Shown: positions 44,627 through 54,205, counted from the first letter of the stretch. The stretch is 56,000 bases of DNA from Cryptomeria japonica (GCF_030272615.1 NC_081406.1:463046072-463102071), one strand, 5' to 3'. Translations and numbers: made by a program. The notes: generated by a model not told the origin, from the sequence alone.

Positions 44627-47110
44627 CTAACTTATGGAGGCGTCATCGGCTTCTGTAAATGTGAGGGAGTGTGGAACGGATAAGTATCCCACCATGGCTT
44701 GAAACTGGTCCACGTTCAGATCAGTAGGGACAGCAGTATCTCTCAAGGTTTTATCAAGGATAGCTTTATGTGCAGGAGATATACATAATAACTCAAGAAT
44801 AGAGATGAGTGCAGGTGTCTTCCCTAGTTGTTCTACAAGGTCGTACTCAGGCTTGGTTGATGAAAGATTGGTATTCTTAGTAGAGGTACCTGGCAATGTA
44901 ATCTTACCTCGACGGGTTGTAACATGACATTCAGAGGTAGATGCGGATGAAGATCCCACACCTTTTAGGACAATTTTGGGTCTTTGAGAAGAATTCTCAA
45001 GATTTTTATTTTTGATAGTAATGGTAGAAATATGATTGTCCATTGAGATGTGATTGATAGTAGAATCATAATTGTAAGGTTCTCTAGTGTAATTGGCTTG
45101 CTCATCTGTGACTTTGCCTTTTCCCTTGTCATGTTTTGGGAATGGTTCCTTAAACACCTCATGCTCTTGGTTAGATGAATGTCCCTCAATCTCAATATCT
45201 CCTCTGTCAATGAGATCTTGTACAATGTTTTTCAATCGATGGCAATTACTTGTCTTATGACCCTTGCTCTTATGAAATTCGCAAAACTCCTCATCATTCC
45301 ACCAATTCGGTTTGACCTTTGGTTCATATGGAGGAAAGTCTAGGACTGTGATCACTTTGTTTGCTACAAGCTTTTTGAATACTGATTCAAGTGGTTCTCC
45401 CAATGGAGTGTACTTCCTTTGTGGTCTAGAAGTTGTTTGATTGTTCACTTGATTGTTGGTAGAATTTGATCCAGAAAAGACAAACTTTGGTCTCACTGTG
45501 TTGGCATCAACAACACCATCATTAACCGTGTTCTTGTTCTTGTTCCAAAATTTTGGTTTGTCCTTTCCTTTGAAGTCCTCTTTGTTTTCTTTGAATAGTT
45601 TGATAACTCCTTGTTCAATTAAGACTTTTTCTGTTGCTAGGCCCTTTTCAATGACATCCTTGAATGTAGACAAACAAGCTTTTCTGAGATCATAGCCAAT
45701 AGCTTTATTAACGTTTTGTGTGAACATCTCCACCATTTGTTTCTGCGGGATTTCACAAGAGCATCTGCTAGCTAGGTTTCTCCATCTCTGTAAAAATGTT
45801 GCGAAAGATTCTCCTTCTTTTTGTTTCGTATTGCACAAGGTAGTAACTGAGACATCTGTTTCAATGTTGTAAGAGAAATGTTGAATGAATGCCTCTGCCA
45901 AGTCGCCCCATGACTTAATACCGGGAGGTAATTGAGAAAACCATTCCATCGCTTGATCTCCTAGGCTCTGTGGGAACAGCCTCATTAAGTATGTTTCTTC
46001 TGCTGCTATCTCAATGCAAGCTATGAAGAATTGTCTTATGTGTGCCTTGGGGTCTCGTCTCCCTCTATATTTGTCGAATTTTGGTGTCACAAAATGTGGA
46101 GGAAATGGCGGCATTGGAATGCTCTTATCGAAATAAGGGCATATATCTCTCATGGTGTATGTAGGTTTTGATGTACCCATGTCCTCCACCTTCTTTTGTA
46201 GATCTCTAATTTGCTGCTCCAAATTATTCTTGGGTGGGGATTGATTTCTTGCAGCATACCCCATGTTTGAAACACCCATTTGAGGAGGGACTTGTTGCAT
46301 ATATGGATGATACTGATCATAGACATGTCCATATGGAGGTCTATATTTTTGTGACATATATGGAGCACTTGGCATAACTTCTTGTTGAGGGACCCCATAT
46401 CTGTTTTGTGTGTATAAACCATATTCAAGAGGTCTTTCATTTTCCATTGTGTTGCCCCCAATTTTGACATGAGGTCTCCTTGTGTCCAAATTTTGAGGAT
46501 GTCCTTGAGTATCCACTTGTCTTGATGGATCTATACCTTGCGCATGTGTTTGAGCATAGGGCCTCCATGAGGGTCTTTGAGTGTAAGTATCATATGCTTG
46601 AGCTTGTGTATGTGGGATTGCTGGTTTTTGAAGCAAAACTGATGGTGACTCTGGCATCATATTATTTGGTCCTCTATTTCCTCCACTATTTGGTCTCCTT
46701 TGATCCATGTTAGGTTGAGTTTGTTGTGAGGGTCGACTTTCCATGAGTTGAGATAAGTCAAAATCATGCGGTATTTTAGCTCCACTTTGTGCCATCATGT
46801 TTAAAAAGTATTGACGATCTCTCCTCATTATCTCTTCAACCAATCTATTAAATTGAGGATCCATTATGGATTCTTGTATGTCTGCTGATAGTATTGAAGA
46901 ATTGTCCACTGTGTCATTGTGTGTAGCATTGTTGTTTGTAGTATTTCCGCTTTCCACATTTGGATTGTGTCTATAAACATTCATGTCTTGTAATGTAGTG
47001 TGCTCAGGATTGTAGAATAGATCATTGTCATACTCATAAGAACTCATGTTTACGGATTCTTGAGCTTCTTTAGCTATTCTCCTAGATTTTTGAAGGCGGG
47101 TTTCAACCAT
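44627..47110 (-). CDS. gypsy1 gag
   Basis: 827 residues, intact from ATG (47110) to TAG (44627). A disordered Gln/Pro/Tyr/Met-rich N-terminal third is followed by a retrotransposon gag capsid domain (FDKYRGRRDPKAHIRQF about 46080, DQAMEWFSQLP about 45960, FATFLQRWRNLASRC about 45810), a basic linker, and a C-E-F-H-K-S-K-G-H-K-T-S-N-C motif (about 45290-45245) that resembles the CxxH...H...C zinc motif of Tat-type gags. The C-terminal DLVEQLGKTPALISILELL leads to the protease. It forms the capsid. Since it lacks internal stops it may still be translatable. Confidence 0.92.
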   Translation of the reverse strand: MVETRLQKSRRIAKEAQESVNMSSYEYDNDLFYNPEHTTLQDMNVYRHNPNVESGNTTNNNATHNDTVDNSSILSADIQESIMDPQFNRLVEEIMRRDRQYFLNMMAQSGAKIPHDFDLSQLMESRPSQQTQPNMDQRRPNSGGNRGPNNMMPESPSVLLQKPAIPHTQAQAYDTYTQRPSWRPYAQTHAQGIDPSRQVDTQGHPQNLDTRRPHVKIGGNTMENERPLEYGLYTQNRYGVPQQEVMPSAPYMSQKYRPPYGHVYDQYHPYMQQVPPQMGVSNMGYAARNQSPPKNNLEQQIRDLQKKVEDMGTSKPTYTMRDICPYFDKSIPMPPFPPHFVTPKFDKYRGRRDPKAHIRQFFIACIEIAAEETYLMRLFPQSLGDQAMEWFSQLPPGIKSWGDLAEAFIQHFSYNIETDVSVTTLCNTKQKEGESFATFLQRWRNLASRCSCEIPQKQMVEMFTQNVNKAIGYDLRKACLSTFKDVIEKGLATEKVLIEQGVIKLFKENKEDFKGKDKPKFWNKNKNTVNDGVVDANTVRPKFVFSGSNSTNNQVNNQTTSRPQRKYTPLGEPLESVFKKLVANKVITVLDFPPYEPKVKPNWWNDEEFCEFHKSKGHKTSNCHRLKNIVQDLIDRGDIEIEGHSSNQEHEVFKEPFPKHDKGKGKVTDEQANYTREPYNYDSTINHISMDNHISTITIKNKNLENSSQRPKIVLKGVGSSSASTSECHVTTRRGKITLPGTSTKNTNLSSTKPEYDLVEQLGKTPALISILELLCISPAHKAILDKTLRDTAVPTDLNVDQFQAMVGYLSVPHSLTFTEADDASIS

Positions 47111-47599
47111 GAACTAGGTGTTTAGCAATATGTGAGAGACTAGACGAAAATGACAAGAGTATGGAAGACCAAGAGTTGTATGGAGTGTAAATGAATCTTG
47201 AGGTGTACTTGCAATGTCCAAAGTGTAAGACCAAGTATGTAAGTAGTAGAGTAGGTGTGACTTCCAAAGAGAGGATAGTTTCTCTTGATGAGGTAAGCTG
47301 ACCTTGACTCTAAGTAAGACCAAATGAGACCCAAAGGTAAGAAACCTTGATGAGGGACCACTTAGCAAAGTGTAGTTGTATGTAGTGTGTTGACAAAGTA
47401 TGATGAGGACAAGCAAGTGACCTTTTGACTCAAGTTTTAGACAAGTATGAATGTAAAATGAGATGTGAAGCAATGATGGACTGTGTAAGACCCAAAGACA
47501 GGTTGAATGCTAGATGAAACCTGAAGAGACAACCTAAGAAGCTCAAGTATGCCGAAACTGATTTTCATTGTTTGCTTGACTATTAAAGTTTTCAAATCC

Positions 47600-47760
47600 T
47601 GACACAGACGCCTCTGTATACTTCACAGACGCGATTCTAATACACAGACACCTCTCTGTTTGACGCAAACACTAACAAAAACACAGACGCTATTCTGTAC
47701 TTCACAGACGCGCTTATCCGATGCAGACGCGGTTTGAACAGACACAGACGCGTTTCTGTA
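47600..47760 (-). repeat. Leader array 1: CGCGTCTGTG motifs at 20-bp pitch
   Basis: On the plus strand CACAGACGC-type motifs start at 47603, 47623, 47643, 47662, 47682, 47703, 47723 and 47743, an almost exact 20-bp spacing. Spacers differ. Confidence 0.85.
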
Positions 47761-48959
47761 ACCTTAGTGCAATTTTTCCTATCTGTGAAGTTGTTTTGTT
47801 GTGACCAAATCTGATTTTTCGACTGTTTTCCGTGACAAGAGGACACAATGTTGATGACTCAATGTTTGCAAACTGTTTAGACTCCAAAAGTGTGTTGTTT
47901 TATGTAAAAAGTTTTGCATACACTTGAAGACACAAAAGACACAATGTTTTGTTGTTTAGTCTTGAATGTTTGAGTGTTTAGCATAAGACAAGCACAAATC
48001 TTAGGGCTAGCCAAGACAATAGTTGTTGATCCCACATGGGGTTTTACCCCCTAGGCTACGCTATTCAGAGCGGATACTTAGATGCTTGACCTCACTGGCT
48101 CCACCCTCGGCACTCACTTCTTGGGTCAGCCAAGCATCAGTCCCCATGAAAACTCCCCATGGCGAATTTTGTATCTCTACTAAGAACCGTATGTGTGTGG
48201 GCTGCTACCAGAGGTCCGACCTCCTGCCTCAACAACTAGAAGGATTTGGGCATCTAAAACAAGGAGGTGCTAGTAAGGGCATCCGCTCGTGTGGCCATAC
48301 ATGCGGCACTTTCAGCTCTGTAAATACAGAAGGCTCCCAGCCGGTAGGGGTTACGCCCTACAAATGATCAAATAAATTTGATCAAACGGGTTTATGGGGA
48401 GACATAGTGTCAGTATGAACTAATCAGCACACGTTATCCATAGTTTTCACCATGAATACATTTGATTATAGTGGTTTGGAAGAGGTGGGTTTTCCTCGCT
48501 ACCACTTGGGTTGTTCTCTTCTCACTAGTAGTCCTAATGACCACACGGGAAGACAGGCCCTCTAAAGATTAAACAAAAAGAGCCTATTGCTCAAGACACA
48601 AAAGACAATGATTTAGTTTTAGTGCACCAATTGAAGTGTTTGCTAGGCTATGAAAACAAGGCACACAATAAAAATTACAAACCCTAGCTAAGGCCCTGCA
48701 ACAAAATTGTTAGTAGTTTGGGTTGTTTCAAATGATAACCTCTTCCTGCAAGCACACAAGTTAGGTAAATTTTAGAAAACCCAAAAAGACTTTGTGAAAA
48801 GGGGCCTTCAACAAAAACGTATTTGCCTCCAAAGCAAGCTGCACAAAACTAAGTTAGCTAGATCTACAAGGGTTAGCCGAAAATAAACCAGATCTGAAAC
48901 CCTAAGTACAAAATCCGAAAACCCGAATCAAAGAAAAATTGAAAAACTGCAAAACAGAG

Positions 48960-49225
48960 TGCACGAACGCCTTTATACCAGACACAGACGCGTCTGTACG
49001 ACACAGACGCGGTTCTGTAGTTCACAGACGTGATCAGAGGTCACAGACGCCTCTCCCGAACACACACGCGATAAGATCCAGCGTAGACGCGGTTAAAATT
49101 CTCAGACGCGATTCCAGAAACCTGCAAAAATAAAAATTGGCAGAAACACAGACGCGATTCTTGATATCGCAGATGCTTCTGAAACACAAAAACGCGATTC
49201 GAACACTCGCAGACGCGGAAAAACC
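48960..49225 (-). repeat. Leader array 2: CGCGTCTGTG motifs at ~20-bp pitch
   Basis: Plus-strand CACAGACGCG-like motifs start near 48962, 48983, 49002, 49023, 49042, 49061, 49082, 49101, 49147, 49168, 49184 and 49208. One or two positions (about 49122) are skipped. Confidence 0.8.
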
Positions 49226-49309
49226 TAAAATCTTGTCGAAAACTGTCCGATCTGCAACTTCAAAAATGCAAAAATCTGCAACAAAAATGTTAAATGCAAA
49301 GGGACAAGA

Positions 49310-49327
49310 GTCCCACCGGGCGTGCCA
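49310..49327 (-). other. gypsy1 primer-binding site
   Basis: On the minus strand TGGCACGCCCGGTGGGAC begins 3 nt inside the 5' LTR end (49331). It ends in TGG as expected for a tRNA 3'-CCA pairing. I do not assign the tRNA with certainty. Confidence 0.7.
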
Positions 49328-49330
49328 AAA

Positions 49331-50110
49331 TGTATATGGTGAAAATGGATAACAATAAACAACAATATTGAAAGGCTAAATGAATTCAACCACCAAACCC
49401 TAGCCTAACAATGAACAAAGATCCACCATAACATATGAAGATTACCTAAGACAATGCAAAATAACTCAAAATCACAAAGATTATACCATCACATGTCCAA
49501 TAGGGTTTTGATCTCCATTCTTCCTATCTCCATTGATCTTGTTTGATATACTTGCTCTCAGATTGTTGTATGCACAAGAGCTCAACAAAGAATGGAATGT
49601 GGTTGCAAGTAGGATCGTAGTGTAGCCAAGTACTCCAAAATCAGTCATTAGTCATTAGGGTTTGACAATGAAGAAAGCATCTCCTTAAATAGAAGACACA
49701 ATAAGAAATGGAGGGTTAAGATTGAGAGGTGTAAAAAGAGAGGTCGGCTAGGATTAGAGGGTAGGTAAAAGAAATACCAAAATAATGAAAGAGGTAGGTA
49801 GTGTATGAATTAAGAGATGAATGACATGTGTCATGTGTAGAAAAAGATAATGAATTAATTAAATAAATAAAGATTTATTTAATTAATAGAAGAAGTAGGA
49901 CAATTAAATAAATAAAATATTTATTTAATTTAGGAAAAGGATAATTTAAATAAATAAATGTATTTATTTAAATAAGAAATAAGGCTAGAAGAGGATAAAT
50001 GAATTAATTAAATAAATAAGGATTTATTTAATTAATAGAAGAATTAGGCTTAGATAATTAAATAAATAAAATATTTATTTAATTAGACATGACAATTTTG
50101 AGTGTCTACA
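49331..50110 (-). repeat. gypsy1 5' LTR
   Basis: 780 bp, matches 33952-34731 at all but about 5 positions. In element orientation starts TGTAGACACTC and ends CATATACA. Confidence 0.95.
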
Positions 50111-50115
50111 GATGT
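50111..50115. other. Target duplication of gypsy1, high-coordinate side
   Basis: GATGT directly after the LTR CA-equivalent end. Confidence 0.65.
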
Positions 50116-50204
50116 CACTCAGGACATACCTTTTGAGGGAACAAAACAAGGGCAACAAGTCGAACAGGGTGGTGAGCAAGCTAAGGACAAACAGGAAGCG
50201 ACTC

Positions 50205-50575
50205 AAGAACAAGAAGAGAAGAAGAAGAGGGATGAAGATGAGAAAAAGAGAAAAGAGGAATAGAAGAGAAAAGAGGAAGAGGAGAAATGAAAAGATGAAG
50301 AAGAGAAGAAGCAAGAAGAGGAAAGGAAGAAGAAAGAAGAAGAGGGTAAGGAAAAGAAGAGGAAGAAAGAAGAGGAAGAAAAGAAGAAGAAGGAAGAGGA
50401 AGAAAAGAAGAAGAAGGAAGAGGAAGAAAAGAAGAAGAAGGAAGAGGAAGAGAAGAAAAAGATGGAAGAAGAAGAAAAGAAGAAGAAGGAAGAAAAATAG
50501 AAAGAAGAGGAAAAGAGGAAAGAAGAAGACAAGGAACAAAAGAAAGAAGCAGAGAAAAGGAAAAAGGCAGAAGTA
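50205..50575 (+). repeat. Purine-only tract encoding (EEEEKKKK)n in ORF2
   Basis: Nearly 370 bp with almost no pyrimidine on this strand. A 24-bp unit repeats three times at about 50367-50460, encoding alternating blocks of four Glu and four Lys. Such ER/K patterns form stable single alpha-helices in known proteins. On DNA level the homopurine strand could form triplex. Confidence 0.75.
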
Positions 50576-51574
50576 GACAAGGCAGCAAAAGCAATGGAGA
50601 GCACTCAGATGGAGACTCTGAAGGAAACTGGGAGTCAAGCCAAATCAGCTGATATCTCCAGTCCTATCGATCTCCAATCTGCAAGTGAGTCGAAGCTTAT
50701 GCAAAGCATCAAGGTTGCTCAAGAGCGCCTTCAGATCATTTGCAGGAAAAAGGAACAAGACATAATTCAGGCGGCTGTAGACACCCTTACTAGTTTAGTC
50801 CCCGGTACCAATCATCCTGACACTGAATCATCACTAGCATAACTCAAACTACTATGTACTATATTGGATGATCAGGTGCAGACCTTGGAAGAAGCAGCTG
50901 AGGCAAATGTCAATAAAGAGCATCAAAAGGCTCTTAACATTGCTCTGGTGAAAAAGATGAATGAGCTTAGGATTGAACTACTGAAAGACCAAAAGGACAT
51001 AAGGAATGCCTTGGATGAGGGAAACTTGCTACTAAGCAAAATCTATCAACCTCATCTGTTTTGTGACAATGTGCTAGCTAAGAAGCAACAACTTCAAACG
51101 GACTTACAGTCCTACTTGGGCACATTTAAGACACCTTATGATTCCTTTGCAACATATGGCAAAACCGTTCACCGGTTCCAGACCTAGTCAACCAAAATAG
51201 AGCAAGAGATCAGTACACGATCTAAAGATTTGTAGGAGCTACAACTGGTTTTACTTCCACGTCTGCAAATTGTTTAGAAGTGTTATCTGAACCTGGATGC
51301 CTTGACAGTCATGTAGGAGCTGAGCACAGTTGATGCCATGGAGGAACAGGTATACCAAATGCGAACAGAAAAAGAAGTGGCCACCTCTTTACTTGAGTCC
51401 TGGTCTCTGTCCATGAAACAATTTTTGCAGGACTATAAATCGGTTTTTGACAAATATTATTCATTGTTGTCATTAAATTTTTATTTATATCAAATGGAAA
51501 TAGGGTTGTTCAGTGGTACTTTGTCATTGTTAGCAAAGGGAGAGAAGTATCTATTTTTGGTTTTAAAATTTTGA

Positions 51575-51853
51575 TCTTCTAATATAGGGGGAGAAGTACT
51601 CTATCTATTTTGAAGACAAATAGGGAGAAGCATCTGTTTTCAAAATTTTGATATATGTTTTGATATATGCTATATGCTCTGATGTCTCAATGATTATGCT
51701 CTGTATGCAAAATTGCTATACATTGTGTTGATTAAGGGATAGCGTATATGCTTAGGGGGAGCAATTTTGTTTATGGCAAGTTTTTGTTGAAAAACATTTA
51801 GATGTCAAAATTTTATTTTCCTAAGTGTTGCCATCAATGCCAAAGAGGGAGAT
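51575..51853 (+). other. copia2 3' noncoding region with PPT-like tracts
   Basis: No gene is seen. Purine tracts (51585-51596, 51750-51762) and CCATCAATGCCAAAGAGGGAGAT at the end (last 15 bp as PPT) lead into the 3' LTR. Confidence 0.6.
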
Positions 51854-52995
51854 TGTTGGCATTTTTGATGTTTATGTTGTGATTGTCATTGATGGACACA
51901 CACTTGTATTGAGATCTCCTTTGTATGTATGAGCTAGAGCTCAATCGGTATTTGCTCCAACTGGTATGTTGTATTCTAGTCTTTAGACTAATGATTTTGC
52001 AGAATGTGTTTCCTGGTCTAAAGTACCATGATGACCCCAAGTGGTTCATAGATCTCAATCGGTACAAGGGTGCAAAGCGGCACAACACATTCTTACCAGT
52101 CTTCATTTTTGTCAAACTGGCAACCAGTATTTGGTATGAACCGATAATACTCTGTGATGAGTTACCAACCGACATTTTGTGATGAGTTACCAACCCACTG
52201 ATTGATTGATGGTGCCGACACATTGATGGTGCTTTTTATGTCATGTTACTGAGTATGTCTAGATTCATTGAACCTAGGAAATTGTAATGTAATCCTATTG
52301 GGCCAACATGAAATTAGATTCCTTTAAAAGGACATCATGTCTAGGGTTTTGAGTTGTTGAAACTATTGCTGAAAGGGTTTATGTTGTGGCTAGGGTTTAA
52401 GGTGATTGTTGAGTTGTTGTAAGAGAAATATTATTTGAGAAGATCTAGTTGTAGACAGAAAGAGATAGATAAGACTAAAGTAATGCTGGAGTGCATTAGC
52501 AGTGAACTATACTAGATCTAATCAAGCAGTTTGTGCTATAAGATAGATCAAACACTTGTTGATTACTCACATCTTTGACAAGTCTGTAGCCCTTAACTGA
52601 GTAGGCCTCAAAGCCTTTGTAAAATCCTCTAACAAGGTGGTTAACTTCTATGAATCTAAAATCCTCTAACAAGGTAGTCTTTAATTGGACTTATCTCCTA
52701 ACAGAGATTGAGATTCCTAATAGGATCTGTTCTAGTGAAAAACATTGTAAGACCTTAACCGGTCTGGTTTCTATTCTACAGATAGTGAGTTGTGAGTTCC
52801 ATCTCACCATGGTTTATCCCAGTTGGGTTTCCACGTCAAATATCTTGTGTTATGGTTGTATTGCTTTTGTGGGTGAATGCTTTATTCGCATTTTGGTTTG
52901 CATGTGTGATAACCGGTCTGTCTGTTAGACTGCATAAGTGTTTAAGGACAGAGATTTTTGGCATACTAATTCACCCCCCCTCTTAGTATTCATCA
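51854..52995 (+). repeat. copia2 3' LTR
   Basis: 1142 bp, starts TGTTGGCATTTTTG and ends TTAGTATTCATCA. It is followed by ACTAT, the target duplication copy. Confidence 0.92.
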
Positions 52996-53000
52996 ACTAT
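52996..53000. other. Target duplication of copia2, right
   Basis: ACTAT after the LTR ending CATCA. Confidence 0.75.
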
Positions 53001-53372
53001 CATTATATCCCAGGCAACATGTCATGCCCTCATTTCTATTCCTGGATCCTAGAACACTCATCTCAATGCCTTCCTATCTCCCTCTTGATCATAGGGAACC
53101 AACTCCCCATCAATCGGTATTCGTAGTATCTTATACATATCCTCTAAAGTGATTGTCATCTCACCCATCAGAAAATGAAACATGCATGTCTTTGAGTGCC
53201 ATCTCTTGGTTAATGTAGTCAACAAACCCATGTTTGCTTGAAACTCGGGCATATACATAATATATTGGAATCTCATGGCCTCAACTACGACTCTATCCTC
53301 CACTGTCAACTCTGGTCGTAATCCCTCAGTCAAAGGATATCTCTCCCATGACTCGAGCATCAGTAGGTCCTC
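53001..53372 (-). pseudogene. gypsy2 PMD gene, exon 2, upstream part (minus strand)
   Basis: Read from 53372 down: LLMLESWERYP, LRPELTVEDR, PEFQANMGLLTTLTKRW, HSKTCMFHFLMGEMTITLED and PIDGELVPYD, the PMD core motifs also present in gypsy1. It joins seamlessly to 29050 once copia2 is removed. The base pair expected as splice acceptor AG (53373-53374) reads AA on the minus strand, so splicing of this copy is probably lost. Confidence 0.85.
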
Positions 53373-54205
53373 TTGCAGCCAAATCAACTATGTCAATCCT
53401 AGTAGTACTCCCTGTTCATCACAAAGTGCTACTTTTTTATCCTAGTACTTATATTTATCATACAAAACTCTATTCTAGTAGTACTCCTGGTTCATCACAA
53501 AGTGTTGCTATTATCTTATCTTTTAGGGTGCCTACTTGAGTGCATCCTCTTGAGTATCTTATCCAATTGACAACATATGTTTTCTGATAGAATTGTCAAT
53601 GTCAGCCCAATCCAATTGACAATGTATGTTTTATCACATAATTTTCAATTTATTTGGTACACCCTATTCATCACAAAGTGCCTCATTCTATCCTATCTTA
53701 GGGCCTCTGCTTGAGTGTATCTTCTCGAGTAGTTTCCTGATTGACAATGTATGTTTTATCACACAATTTTCAATCCTAGCCCTATCTATTATCCTAGTCT
53801 TCCCTAGAGGACCTATTTGAGTGTATCTTCTCAGCAACTTATCCAATCGACAATGTATGTTTATCACATAATTGTCGATTTGACCTTGAAGGTGTGAACA
53901 TGCTTTAAACTTACACAAATGTACCTTCCCTGCACATACACACCTGAAACACACAGACGTGTCTCTATCTTTCATAAGTGTGCCTTCTCAATATAGACAC
54001 ACTCGCATGTGGCACAAACGCCTTTGAAATCATAGACGCATTTAAACTAGACACAGACACGCCTATCCTTCCCAGATGTGCTTGGCACCAACACAAACAC
54101 ACCTTAACTTTTTTTCCCTCCACTTGGCATTTTATAGCCCTACTTAGCATGCATTTATGATAACAATTAATATACCAACATAAAAGGAGGTTTTGTGGTG
54201 CTCAC
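53373..54205 (-). other. gypsy2 PMD intron with hairpin array and 20-bp motif array
   Basis: Equivalent of the gypsy1 intron (35143-35948). Hairpins lie at about 53402-53432, 53476-53511, 53566-53600, 53614-53650, 53655-53682, 53738-53774 and 53845-53880, the last with a perfect 10-bp stem AATCGACAAT/ATTGTCGATT. The CACAGACG/CACAAACG motifs lie at about 53914, 53952, 53973, 53992, 54013, 54031, 54052, 54070 and 54091. Confidence 0.6.

Larger units (their letters stand above)
47111..49309 (-). other. gypsy1 leader (5' UTR)
   Basis: A 2.2-kb leader between PBS and gag ATG. It contains two CGCGTCTGTG-type arrays (minus strand) at 49225-48960 and 47760-47600, and between them a GC-richer block at 48020-48370. 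That block has small hairpins (GTAGGG/CCCTAC near 48343-48361; GGGGTTTTACCCC near 48039-48051) and, on the plus strand, an open frame of about 115 codons without recognisable domain. No uORF function can be claimed. Confidence 0.6.
33952..50110 (-). mobile_element. gypsy1: complete young Tat/Ogre-like Ty3/gypsy element with antisense PMD gene
   Basis: A 16.2-kb element on the minus strand: 5' LTR (50110-49331), PBS, 2.2-kb leader, gag-pro-pol in one frame (47110-39602), a spacer, an antisense PMD gene (35077-37898, plus), PPT and 3' LTR (34731-33952). The LTRs are both 780 bp with about 5 differences. Target duplication is GATAT (33947-33951) versus GATGT (50111-50115). Two RNase H domains (normal and archaeal-type) between RT and integrase place it in the Tat/Ogre lineage. 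It inserted into ORF2 of copia2. Confidence 0.92.
32004..51574 (+). pseudogene. copia2 ORF2 (split by gypsy1): unknown plant-retroelement protein with E4K4 helix
   Basis: Pieces are 32004-33951 and 50111-51574, about 1,100 codons together. N-terminal region: YLMEDHIRIILSKFHGDK, ITPQAIHTVTNFCNIGE, LLIGLLFYFQGYFPG, resembling loosely the domain in Athila ORF3 and the LINE ORF. The middle is basic (KRSPAKKKSEE, about 33197). Then FRRTVKNIRRKLLNDLVDYY (about 33411) and RRRRLWLLEGRIDDVEKD. It ends in an acidic stretch at the gypsy1 junction and continues at 50111 with VTQDIPFEG, a pure Glu/Lys region (50205-50575) and coiled coils (50860-51180, 51330-51440). Stops (32205, 32657, 32747 and others) and frameshifts (about 32210, 33130, 33865) make it dead. 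Function unknown. Confidence 0.6.
29051..52995 (+). mobile_element. copia2: pol-less copia-like LTR element carrying gag and a long ORF2, split by gypsy1
   Basis: LTRs at 29051-30229 and 51854-52995, a Met-tRNA-type PBS, a gag-like ORF, then an ORF2 with its own upstream TATA box, and several GGGGGAG tracts before the 3' LTR. There is no integrase, RT or RNase H between gag and ORF2, so it must be mobilised in trans or has lost pol. Target duplication is GCTAT (29046-29050) versus ACTAT (52996-53000), one transition apart. Removing gypsy1 (16.2 kb) leaves an element of about 7.8 kb. The first 400 bp of the LTRs differ at about 34 sites (8%), nearly all transitions. The right LTR lacks a small duplication and about 24 bp present in the left. 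Confidence 0.85.

Noticed and set aside
50075-50638. Long Leu/Phe/Ser-rich open frames on the minus strand, resembling membrane proteins
   Set aside because: They are mirror frames of the homopurine Glu/Lys tract of copia2 ORF2; the composition follows from the purine bias and no real family motif is present.
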